Assembly (NCBI GenBank): GCA_019752115.1
Contig: JAIEMN010000019.1
Span: forward strand, 124,001 to 188,000
Origin: Gemmatimonadaceae bacterium
GTDB lineage: Bacteria; Gemmatimonadota; Gemmatimonadetes; Gemmatimonadales; Gemmatimonadaceae
Length of the DNA: 64,000 nucleotides
Reading direction: 5' to 3'
A model generated the notes under the pieces. That model searched no databases. It saw only the letters and a program-made list of their open reading frames with translations, and was not told where the DNA came from. Below are positions 1 to 7,253 of this stretch, piece by piece. A program made the translations under genes and the position numbers. Position 1 is the stretch's first letter. Each line of letters begins with the position of its first letter.

Positions 1-770
1 TTGTATTCAGCGTGGCCTTCGGGATTGCGGTGACGCGCCTCGAGCCCACGCGACGCGCGGCGCTCGTGCCCGTACTCGAGGCCATTCAGGACGCGTCGCT
101 CACGCTCGTGCGCTGGGTGCTGGGCTTTGCGCCCCTGGGCGTCTTTGGCCTCGCGGTGCCGCTGGCCGCGAAGCTGGGCGTGAGTGCGGTGGGCGCCTTG
201 GCCACGTACGTGGGCGTGGTCTCGGTGCTGTCGATCGTCCTGATTCTCCTGCTCTACCCGGTGGCGGCGGCGCTCGGGCGCGTGTCGCTCGCCACGTTCG
301 CGCGTGCCGCCCTGCCCCCGCAGGCGATGGCGTTCAGCGGCCGCTCGTCACTCGCTGCGATGCCGGCGATGATCACCGCCACGCGCGATACGCTCGCGCT
401 GCCGGCGCAGATTCCGGGATTTCTGGTGCCGCTCCTCACCTCCACCTTTCGCGTCGGTGCCGGCATCGGACAGACGGTGGCGGTGGTCTTCGTCGCGCAC
501 CTCTACGGCGTCGCGCTCACGCCCGCGCAGCTGGCCACGGTGGCGGTGACGACGGTGATCAGTTCCTTCTCGGTGCCCGGCATTCCCGGCGGCACGATCG
601 TGGGGATGATCCCGGTGCTGATGGCCGCCGGCGTACCGGTCGAAGGCGCCGGCATTCTGCTCGGCGTGGACACGATCCCCGACATGTTCCGGACGACGGC
701 GAACGTGACGGGGGATATGGCGGCGGCGGTGGTGCTCGGCGGACGCGAGGTCGCTTCGCGGGACAACTGA
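1..770 (+). CDS. dicarboxylate/amino acid:cation symporter, C-terminal part (5' end outside window)
   Basis: The frame is already open at base 3, so the gene enters from the left and the GTG at 12 is internal. About 255 residues remain, mostly hydrophobic. Family signatures of the DAACS (GltP/DctA, SDF) sodium- or proton-coupled carboxylate transporters are visible in order: a serine-rich re-entrant loop (SGRSSLAAMPA), GAGIGQTV, the proline/glycine hairpin loop SVPGIPGGT, and the substrate and cation site DTIPDMFRTTANVTGD near the C-terminus, where the family has D-x-x-x-D-x-x-R-T-x-x-N. It should sit in the inner membrane as part of a trimer and import glutamate, aspartate or C4-dicarboxylates; the exact substrate cannot be told. 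The stop codon lies in the left arm of an imperfect inverted repeat shared with the convergent polymerase gene. Confidence 0.9.
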   Translation, partial: VFSVAFGIAVTRLEPTRRAALVPVLEAIQDASLTLVRWVLGFAPLGVFGLAVPLAAKLGVSAVGALATYVGVVSVLSIVLILLLYPVAAALGRVSLATFARAALPPQAMAFSGRSSLAAMPAMITATRDTLALPAQIPGFLVPLLTSTFRVGAGIGQTVAVVFVAHLYGVALTPAQLATVAVTTVISSFSVPGIPGGTIVGMIPVLMAAGVPVEGAGILLGVDTIPDMFRTTANVTGDMAAAVVLGGREVASRDN

Positions 771-879
771 ACTGGGGGACAACGAGCGAGGGGCGGGACG
801 ACGCACGAGGATTGGGGTGGGGGCTGACCCTTCGCTCGCGACGCCTCTCGTCAGTGGTCCCTTGCCTCGTCAGTTGTCC
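761..879. repeat. imperfect inverted repeat with GGGACAAC-type repeat units between convergent genes
   Basis: GGACAACTGA at 761-770 is matched by its reverse complement at 870-879. Between them lie 16-bp direct repeats GGGACAACGAGCGAGG (776-791) and GGGACGACGCACGAGG (795-810). On the minus strand two related units occur, one starting GGACAACTGACGAGG from 879 and one starting GGGACCACTGACGAG from 861. A further exact-type unit, GGGACAACGAACGAGG, is at 35337-35352. The region covers the stop codons of both convergent genes and could act as a two-way terminator, though no T tract is seen. Confidence 0.5.
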
Positions 880-3238
880 TCAGAAGAAGCCAGGATTCGG
901 GGACGCGGCTCGCGACGGCCCGCACCGATTCCAGCCCCGCGGCAAACAGCGGCAACTGCTCGGCGTCGGCGAAGACACGCTCGAAGTCGTCGGGGGTGAA
1001 GGCGCGCGCGAGCCGCGTGGCGAAGGTACGGCGCAGCAGCGCGGCGTAGTAGGCGCGGTCGTAGTCGCGCGGGTCGTGCTCAACGTGCGCTTCCCCGTCG
1101 AACTCGTCGATCACGCGACCGCCGGTGGGCGTGCGATAGACGCGCACGCGTTCGTTCACCGCCCAGTGGGTACGCCCGCTCTGCAGCATGGCCTCGTAGG
1201 CAAACTCACGACGGCTGTCGCGCGACTCGGCGTAGGCGCGCGGTGACTTTCGCAAACGCACGCGTGACGCGACCTCGAGCGTAGGGATCGCGGCGCGATG
1301 CAGCGCGCCGAGCGTCTCCAGATACGCGGCGCGGACCCCGGGGATGTCGCCGGCCAGCAGGCGCGCGATGGCGACGCGCAGAAACTGCTCCCCGAACGGT
1401 TCGGCGCGACTGGAGCGGAACGCGACGCCCTTGAGCAGCAGGCGGCCGTCGAACGTGAGAAGCGCGTAGTTCTTGGGCTCGTGCGACAGCATGGCGGCGT
1501 AGCGCCCTTCGAACTCGAGCTTCACCATGGGCGGCAGCATCGCCGCGACTTCATCGACCACGCGCCGTTCGTCGGCTTCGGACCACGTATCCGGGACGGC
1601 GAAGTAGATGCCGTCGGTGTCGGCTTCGAGCAGTTCGGCGCCGCGATCGGCGAGTGCGCGGCACATCTGCATGAGCGTGGCGCGGCCGCGGCGTGTGACC
1701 TCGTTGGCGGCGTGCACATCGGCGAAGCGGGTGAGCCCCTCGCCGGCGGCGAGATATCCATAGGCGGAGTTCACGACAAGCTTCATGGCCGCCGAGAGCG
1801 CATCGTTCTCATGACGCGCATCGGTGCCGGCTGGGGCAGCCTTTCCGCGTTGCTTCGCGGCGAGTCGTTGTTCGACCAGGCGATCGACCAGAAACAGCAG
1901 CGCCTGCAGATGATCGCGCTTCGGGCCGATAGCAAAGGCGCGCATCAGCGACGGGTACAGACTCGCGACGTCCACCTTCACCACGCGATGGGCCACGCCG
2001 GCGGTGAAGAGGAGCAATGCGGCGCCGCTGTGGACGGTGCCATCGCTTTCAGCATAGACCGGGAGCGCTTCCCCGGCGCGCAGGTAGGCACGCACCAGTA
2101 GCGGGTCGATCACGCCGGTGGCCGGGCCCGCGTCGGCGAGCCGTTCGTAGCGGCGCGGCGCCATGCGAGCGAGGGCGAACGCGGCGCCGCCGAGCAGGCG
2201 GGCGAGGCCTTCCACTTCGGTGACGTCGGCGCTGGCGTATCGCTTCACGCGATCGGGATCGACCTGGTACACCGCGTGAATGCGGTCGCCGGGGATCAGT
2301 TCACGATCGGGGCCGGCGAGGCCAAAGTGGCGCGCCACGGCCTTGAGGCCATGGCCCGGCAGGTCACGACTCGCGAAGTCATACCGTCGCACGGCATCGA
2401 GCGTGTCGATGCATTCGCGCCCTGGCGCCACATAGCGAATCCGCCGGCTCGGATCACGCGGGCTGCGCGCCCCGCGCATCGCGGCGCGCTCCTGCAGCGG
2501 TACGCCCTCGAAGCGCCCCAACACCAGCGGCAGGCGGAGCCGCTGCGCGCGCGCCTGCAGAAAGGGGAGATCGAAGCCATGCAGGTTGTGGTTCTCGAGC
2601 ACGTCCGGGTCGTGCCGCGCGATGCACGCCATGAACGCTGTGAGCAACGCCCGTTCGTCGTCGTCGCTGGGGCCCGGCGCTTCGAGCAGCTCCACGGCGC
2701 CGTCAGGCGTGTGCACGGCGATGAGGAAGACGCGATCACGGGCCGGATCGAGTCCGGTGGTCTCGAGGTCGAACTGCACCCGGCGCAGCTGCGTGAACGC
2801 GAGATCACGGAAGTACGTGCGCCCGGTGGCGACGAGGTATTGCTCGTCGGGGGGGAGGACGTGCCGGGCGAGGCGATCGAGTTCGTGCAACCGCGTGATC
2901 CGGCGCCCGAGCCGTTTGGACGCGCCGCGGGTGATCGCCTGCTCGATGTCGCGCTGGCGATCCGCCGAGACGAGCCAGCGGAGGGCGCCCGGGCCGTGGA
3001 GCTCACGGGCGTGGAGGCCGCGCGCCGGCTCGTCGCCCCGGGCCACGGCCACCCCGGCCGCCTCGAGATCCTCGAGGGAGTCGAGCAGCATCCACGGCCG
3101 AAAGCGGGCGGTCTCGCGCACGAGCGCGCCACCATCGGGACGCCGCCACACCACCGCCTCACCCCGGTCGTTGGCCCACACCGAGACGATCGCCGGCGTA
3201 GGGTCCCACCCCCAAAGCCACTCGTCGTTGCCGGTCAC
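851..3238 (-). CDS. polB: family B DNA polymerase with 3'-5' exonuclease domain
   Basis: A 795-residue protein with the complete motif set of family B polymerases. Exonuclease motifs: Exo I FDLETTG (D157/E159), Exo II ENHNLHGFDLPF (about 215-226) and Exo III Y334-x3-D338. Polymerase motifs: A DVASLYPSLM (D423), B KLVVNSAYGY (K486-Y495) and C EADTDGIYF (D540, D542). Length is close to E. coli Pol II (783 residues), so a role in repair or damage-tolerant synthesis with proofreading is the best guess; the symbol is by analogy. The start used is GTG at 3238, the first that keeps the N-terminal region; no clear Shine-Dalgarno is seen. The C-terminus ends inside a repeat region shared with the convergent symporter gene. 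All catalytic acids are present, so the enzyme should be active. Confidence 0.9.
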   Translation of the reverse strand: MTGNDEWLWGWDPTPAIVSVWANDRGEAVVWRRPDGGALVRETARFRPWMLLDSLEDLEAAGVAVARGDEPARGLHARELHGPGALRWLVSADRQRDIEQAITRGASKRLGRRITRLHELDRLARHVLPPDEQYLVATGRTYFRDLAFTQLRRVQFDLETTGLDPARDRVFLIAVHTPDGAVELLEAPGPSDDDERALLTAFMACIARHDPDVLENHNLHGFDLPFLQARAQRLRLPLVLGRFEGVPLQERAAMRGARSPRDPSRRIRYVAPGRECIDTLDAVRRYDFASRDLPGHGLKAVARHFGLAGPDRELIPGDRIHAVYQVDPDRVKRYASADVTEVEGLARLLGGAAFALARMAPRRYERLADAGPATGVIDPLLVRAYLRAGEALPVYAESDGTVHSGAALLLFTAGVAHRVVKVDVASLYPSLMRAFAIGPKRDHLQALLFLVDRLVEQRLAAKQRGKAAPAGTDARHENDALSAAMKLVVNSAYGYLAAGEGLTRFADVHAANEVTRRGRATLMQMCRALADRGAELLEADTDGIYFAVPDTWSEADERRVVDEVAAMLPPMVKLEFEGRYAAMLSHEPKNYALLTFDGRLLLKGVAFRSSRAEPFGEQFLRVAIARLLAGDIPGVRAAYLETLGALHRAAIPTLEVASRVRLRKSPRAYAESRDSRREFAYEAMLQSGRTHWAVNERVRVYRTPTGGRVIDEFDGEAHVEHDPRDYDRAYYAALLRRTFATRLARAFTPDDFERVFADAEQLPLFAAGLESVRAVASRVPESWLLLRTTDEARDH

Positions 3239-3365
3239 ACCCGGAAATGCGGATTCACAGCAGGAACTTCACGGTCCGTACCACCAAGTCCTAGACCACC
3301 TCGTCTTATTGCCTCCACCCGGTCCGGCCCCATTTGTAGAGGGATTCAGTTTTCCCGTTCCCGAG

Positions 3366-3734
3366 GTGCCGGTGGACCAGCAACGCGATGCCACCAGCCT
3401 GTTCTTCCGTTCCGGCGAGTATACCCTGCTGCTGGCGTCCCACGATACCGCGGAACGCATCGGCCGGCAGTGTGTGCGCGTGGAACCCGCGGCCGTGCAG
3501 GAGCACCAGGACTGGGTCCTGGAGGTGGCGCCCGATGGGCGCGTGCTGCTGGCGCAGTTCCGCGCGCCGTACCACGACGACCACGAGGTCGAGGCGCTGG
3601 GCGATGGCGTCCGGGTGACGTTCCTGCAGGTGTCCCAGCCGCGCACGGAAGAGGTCTACCCGGGGGTTCGGCTCTACCGCCACCCGGATACGGGCACCCT
3701 GGTGGGGGCGGACCTGACGCGGGTCTGTCGCTGA
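3366..3734 (+). CDS. hypothetical protein, about 122 residues
   Basis: I do not recognise a family. The frame gives an acidic, soluble, protein-like sequence without signal peptide or membrane segment; SLFFRSGEYTLLLAS near the start and QVSQPRTEEVYPGVRLY near the end look like beta strands. The start is uncertain: GTG at 3366 or 3372 (a GAGG lies at 3363-3366) or TTG at 3309. The frame remains open upstream through the polymerase gene, where it is only a shadow. The region 3245-3350 just upstream is noticeably poorer in GC than its surroundings, as expected for a promoter between this gene and the divergent polymerase gene. It is followed 61 bases later by a lipoprotein gene. Opposite-strand frames across it look like shadows. 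Confidence 0.55.
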   Translation: MPVDQQRDATSLFFRSGEYTLLLASHDTAERIGRQCVRVEPAAVQEHQDWVLEVAPDGRVLLAQFRAPYHDDHEVEALGDGVRVTFLQVSQPRTEEVYPGVRLYRHPDTGTLVGADLTRVCR

Positions 3735-3759
3735 GTCGATTCTCCTGCGTCGCGTGACG

Positions 3760-3765
3760 TATAGT
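3760..3765 (+). promoter_or_regulatory. possible -10 box for the lipoprotein gene at 3796
   Basis: TATAGT lies 30 bases before the ATG at 3796 in a GC-rich setting, followed by a GGAGGG stretch. No convincing -35 is visible 17 bases upstream. Confidence 0.35.
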
Positions 3766-3795
3766 CGAGGAGGGCGGCGCGTCGCAATTTGGCGC

Positions 3796-4278
3796 ATGCG
3801 CTCATCCCCCGGCTCCCTCTGCCGCGCCATCGCCGTCGCCATCGCCGGCGCTTCACTCGCCGCCTGCCACACCTACCAGCCGGCCGCGCTCGCGTCGCTC
3901 CGAAGCGGCCAGCAGGTGCGTTTCGAATCGCGCGCGGCTGGATCGGCACTGCGCTTCGGGCCGATTCCGACCGACGCGATCGACGACCACTGCCAGGCCA
4001 CGCGCGTGAGCGGCGTCGTCGCGACCCCACACAGTTCAACCGTGATCAGCCTGCGCGCGCTTGGAAAGACGCGTGGCGGTGACCGCGCGGACAGCAGCTG
4101 CGCGCAGTTGGCCGGTCAGGCCGTCAATGTGGTGATACGCGACACCGCGGCGGTTCGCGTAAAGCGGCAGCGCATCGCGTGGGGACGCAGCATCCTGCTG
4201 GTCCTCGGTGGCGTGATCATGCTTCAGGGCGCACTCCTGGGGGCGTCGACCGGCTCGCTGCTCGCCGGTCCAGGTTGA
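3796..4278 (+). CDS. predicted lipoprotein with C-terminal membrane helix, unknown function
   Basis: The ATG at 3796 gives a typical lipoprotein leader: short basic N-region, hydrophobic core and the lipobox LAAC, so Cys at about residue 24 would be lipid-modified. The frame is open 14 codons further upstream, but that would spoil the signal. The mature part (about 137 residues) has no motif I recognise. Near the C-terminus a hydrophobic run (SILLVLGGVIMLQGALLG) could be a second membrane segment, preceded by a basic stretch. Closest resemblance is to small lipoproteins of unknown role common in this type of genome. It ends 9 bases before the convergent aminotransferase-like gene. Confidence 0.7.
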   Translation: MRSSPGSLCRAIAVAIAGASLAACHTYQPAALASLRSGQQVRFESRAAGSALRFGPIPTDAIDDHCQATRVSGVVATPHSSTVISLRALGKTRGGDRADSSCAQLAGQAVNVVIRDTAAVRVKRQRIAWGRSILLVLGGVIMLQGALLGASTGSLLAGPG

Positions 4279-4287
4279 GCCCTCGCG

Positions 4288-5529
4288 TTACCGCACCGCC
4301 TCCAGCAACCGCTCCACGTCCGCCATCTCGTTGTACACACTCGGCGACATCCGAATCCACGTCGGCGCCACGCGCACATTCACCTTGGCGGCGGTGAGCT
4401 TCGCGCCCACCGCGGCGGTATCCTTGAGCGCAAACGTGACGATGGGCGAGCGTGAATCCCGCGGCGTCTGCGGCGTCCAACCGAGGGTGCGCAGCTCCGT
4501 TTGCAATCGCGCGAGCAACGGTTGCCGATGGGCCTCGATATTGGCGACCCCGAGCTGCTGCAGATACGGGATCGATGCGCTCAGCGCTTCGCCTACGCCG
4601 ATCGCGTAGGTCCCGAGCTGTACGTGATGCGCCGCCGCGCTGCCCGGGGTGTACGTCACACTGCGCGGATATTGCGGATCGAAGGGCGAGAGATGCAGAT
4701 CGGTGTCGGGCGCCGATTCGTAGCTCCAGTGTGGGCGCTGCACGACGCGCCCAAGCAGGTCGTGGCGCACGTACAGAAAGCCGAGGCCGAAGTCACCCAT
4801 GAGCCACTTGTAGCTCGACGTGGCGGCGAAGTCCACGCCGGTGGCTTTCACGTCGACTGGCACGGCGCCTACCGCCTGCGTGAGATCGGCATAGACGTAC
4901 GCGCCGTGCGCATGGGAGAGATCGCACACGGCCTTGAGATCGTGCTGAAAGCCGTTGTACATCGAGACCAGCGACACTTCCACCAGCCGCGTGTGGCGGT
5001 CGATGCGCTGCTCGAGATCGGCCAGCAGGATCCGCCCGTCGCGCACCGGTGCCGTGCGCACGTCGAGCCCCTGCTTGGCCAGTTCGGCGAGGTGTACCAG
5101 CGCGCCTTCGAAGTGGAGCGCATCGGTCACCACGTTACCGCCGCGGCGCGGGAGCCCCAGCGCCTCGGTCACCCAGTTCTCGCCTGCGCTCGTATTTGGG
5201 ATATACGCGATCTCATCGGGGCGGGCGTTGATGAGCGCTGCGTAGAGCGGCCGCGGATCGACCCGCGGTGGCGGCGGTGGGCCACCGACCGTGCCGCGCC
5301 GCGTGGCCCATGCCGCCTGCGCGGTACTGGCCACGCGGGGCATGGGATGCGTATACGCGCCGTTGATGTACGTGTAGCCGGGCGCGATCTCAAAATCCGC
5401 TCGGCGCGCGACGCCGGGCTGCCACGCGCCGGGCGGCGCAACCGGCTCATCGAACCAGGCACGCGGCACACGGCGCGCCGCGCCCGCCGCGAGCGCACCA
5501 GCGAGAACATCACGTCGAGTGGGGGCCAT
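4288..5529 (-). CDS. exported class V aminotransferase-fold PLP enzyme
   Basis: About 413 residues of aminotransferase class V fold, the group containing cysteine desulfurases and isopenicillin N epimerase. The PLP lysine is in SSYKWLMGDFG (about K241); upstream are an SAGENW phosphate-binding-type segment, an Asp near YADLTQAVG and VSMYNGFQHDL in the cofactor region. The N-terminus reads TRRDVLAGALAAGAA, a twin-arginine signal, so the folded holoenzyme is probably exported by Tat, which is unusual for a PLP enzyme. ATG at 5529 is chosen; an in-frame GTG at 5538 is possible. It lies directly behind the PhoD-like gene, whose stop is at 5540, so the two are probably cotranscribed. Substrate unknown. 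Confidence 0.8.
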   Translation of the reverse strand: MAPTRRDVLAGALAAGAARRVPRAWFDEPVAPPGAWQPGVARRADFEIAPGYTYINGAYTHPMPRVASTAQAAWATRRGTVGGPPPPPRVDPRPLYAALINARPDEIAYIPNTSAGENWVTEALGLPRRGGNVVTDALHFEGALVHLAELAKQGLDVRTAPVRDGRILLADLEQRIDRHTRLVEVSLVSMYNGFQHDLKAVCDLSHAHGAYVYADLTQAVGAVPVDVKATGVDFAATSSYKWLMGDFGLGFLYVRHDLLGRVVQRPHWSYESAPDTDLHLSPFDPQYPRSVTYTPGSAAAHHVQLGTYAIGVGEALSASIPYLQQLGVANIEAHRQPLLARLQTELRTLGWTPQTPRDSRSPIVTFALKDTAAVGAKLTAAKVNVRVAPTWIRMSPSVYNEMADVERLLEAVR

Positions 5530-5539
5530 GCGGCCCACG

Positions 5540-7135
5540 CTACCGCGCGCTCGGCTCCGGCGCCAGTTCCGTGCTCCAGAGGCGCTTGCCGGTCACATCC
5601 CAGAGACCAGCGGTGAGTGCCCGTGAGGTGGGGTCGATGTCGAGCGTCCCGTAGAACTGGTAGTTGTCGCTCGGCGGTCGGTTCGGCTTGGGCGGCGTGC
5701 TGGCAAAACGCACCTCCGGGCCGAAGGTCGCGTCGAGCTCGTTCGGACCGAATGTGCCGGCATGCATCGGCCCCGCCACGAATTCCCAGAACGGATCGAA
5801 GCCCGTGAAGCGCGCGCGTTCAGGCGTGTAGTAATGCGCGGCGCAGTAGTGCACATCAGCGGTGACCCACACCACGTTCCTGACCCGCGCCTGCTTGAGG
5901 CGTTGCAGCAGCTGCGCGAGTTCGCGCTCGCGCCCGCTCGGTGCGCCGGGATCGCCGTTGGCCACGGCCTCGTACGTGCGCGGCCCACCGTTCGGGGGGT
6001 CCATCACCACGAGCCCCAACGGCATGTCACTGGCAACCACCTTCCACTGCGCGCGGCTCGTGGTCAGCCCGCGCTCGAGCCAGGCGAGCTGCGCATCGCC
6101 CAAGATATGCGCGCCGGATGCTTCCCGGTTCGGCGAATTGGCGGAGCGATAGCTCCGCATATCGAGGACGAACACCTCGAGCAGCGGCCCGTATGAGAAC
6201 GAGCGGTACACGCGGCCAGCCTCGGTTGGGTTGCGTCGGATCGGGAGATAGTCGAAGAGCGCCTGCTTGGCCCGCTGCGCCAGCACGTGGACGCGCTTCT
6301 CGGAGTAGCGTGCGTCGTTGGCCAGCACGAGCTCGTCGTACCAGTTGTTGCAGACTTCGTGGTCGTCCCACTGCGCGATGATCGGCACGCTGGCGCCAAA
6401 GCGCTGGGCGTTTGCGTCAAGCAGGTTATACGCGAAGCAGCCGCGAAACTCGTCGAGCGTTTCGGCCACTTTGGCCTTGGCGGGGGTGACGAGATTGCGC
6501 CACACGGTGCCATCGTCGAGCGCGACCTCGGCCTGCAGCGGGTTGTCGGCGTAGATGTTATCGCCCGAGTGGATGAACACATCCGGCTCGGCACGGCGCA
6601 GCGCCTCGTACATGCGAATGCCGCCACGCGCGTCGTCGATACCCCACCCCTGCCCCACCATGTCGCCCGAGAAGGCCACGCGCAGCGGGCGATCGGCGCG
6701 CACGGGGGCCGTACGGAACGAACCGGCGAGGGGTTCGCTGAACGCGCCCGGGCTGTCATCGCTTTCGAAGCGCACGCGGTAGTGGATGGTCTGCCCCGGC
6801 GGGAGACCGGCGAGATCCACATGTGCGATGTGATCATCAACTGCGCGCACCGGGGCGGTCACCAGGCGCCGCACGTGGCGGAACGCGTCGGTGGTGTCCC
6901 ATTCGATGTGCAGGCGGGCCGGGCGATCGGCGCGGCTCCAGAGCATGGCCCGGGTACTCAGCACATCCCCCACCTGCACGCCGCTGGGGAGGAGCGGGCG
7001 GAGACGCTCCGCCGTGATGATCGCCGGGGCGCCGTGGGCGGGGAGCCACCCCGATCGCGGGCGGATGACGGAGGCGACCCCCGCGGCCAGCGAGGCGCCC
7101 AGGAAGGATCGGCGAGTCAGATGCGGATCGACCAT
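5540..7135 (-). CDS. PhoD-like alkaline phosphatase/phosphodiesterase, Tat-exported
   Basis: A 531-residue protein beginning with a twin-arginine signal (LTRRSFLGASLAAGVAS), followed by the N-terminal beta-sandwich domain of the PhoD family (residues about 50-145) and a metallophosphatase domain. Metal-binding segments are visible in order: AFSGDMVGQG, HSGDNIYAD, QWDDHEVCNNWYD and VWVTADVHYCAAHYY. PhoD enzymes are calcium- and iron-dependent phosphodiester or monoester hydrolases acting outside the cytoplasm, releasing phosphate from teichoic acids, phospholipids or nucleotides. The start is ATG 7135, placed six bases after TAGCTT. The class V aminotransferase gene follows in the same direction with almost no gap. 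The divergent neighbour is a large secreted metalloprotease. Confidence 0.9.
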   Translation of the reverse strand: MVDPHLTRRSFLGASLAAGVASVIRPRSGWLPAHGAPAIITAERLRPLLPSGVQVGDVLSTRAMLWSRADRPARLHIEWDTTDAFRHVRRLVTAPVRAVDDHIAHVDLAGLPPGQTIHYRVRFESDDSPGAFSEPLAGSFRTAPVRADRPLRVAFSGDMVGQGWGIDDARGGIRMYEALRRAEPDVFIHSGDNIYADNPLQAEVALDDGTVWRNLVTPAKAKVAETLDEFRGCFAYNLLDANAQRFGASVPIIAQWDDHEVCNNWYDELVLANDARYSEKRVHVLAQRAKQALFDYLPIRRNPTEAGRVYRSFSYGPLLEVFVLDMRSYRSANSPNREASGAHILGDAQLAWLERGLTTSRAQWKVVASDMPLGLVVMDPPNGGPRTYEAVANGDPGAPSGRERELAQLLQRLKQARVRNVVWVTADVHYCAAHYYTPERARFTGFDPFWEFVAGPMHAGTFGPNELDATFGPEVRFASTPPKPNRPPSDNYQFYGTLDIDPTSRALTAGLWDVTGKRLWSTELAPEPSAR

Positions 7136-7141
7136 GCGGGA

Positions 7142-7147
7142 AAGCTA
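7142..7147 (-). promoter_or_regulatory. possible -10 box of a leaderless transcript (PhoD-like gene)
   Basis: On the minus strand TAGCTT is followed by TCCCGC and then the ATG at 7135. The same arrangement, TATCTT plus TCCCGC plus ATG, precedes the gene at 31674. The spacing suggests transcription may begin at or near the start codon. Confidence 0.4.
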
Positions 7148-7152
7148 CTGAC

Positions 7153-7217
7153 GCGCCCAGCAGGTGCGCCCATCGCGTGCGCCCAGCGGATGCGCCCAGC
7201 GGATGCGCCCCGGTGGT
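7153..7217. repeat. five tandem copies of a 13-bp unit, GCGCCCAGCGGAT type
   Basis: Units start at 7153, 7166, 7179, 7192 and 7205. Copies three and four are identical; the others keep GCGCCC and vary in the second half. The array fills most of the space between the divergent PhoD-like and metalloprotease genes. A second short duplication, AGCGTCCCTCA, follows at about 7229-7256 next to the metalloprotease start. Confidence 0.75.
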
Positions 7218-7253
7218 CGTACGTTCTAGCGTCCCTCACCCCGAGCGTCCCTC

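Noticed and set aside
812-2101. Long plus-strand frames opposite the DNA polymerase gene
   Set aside because: Antisense shadows of a gene with complete polymerase motifs.
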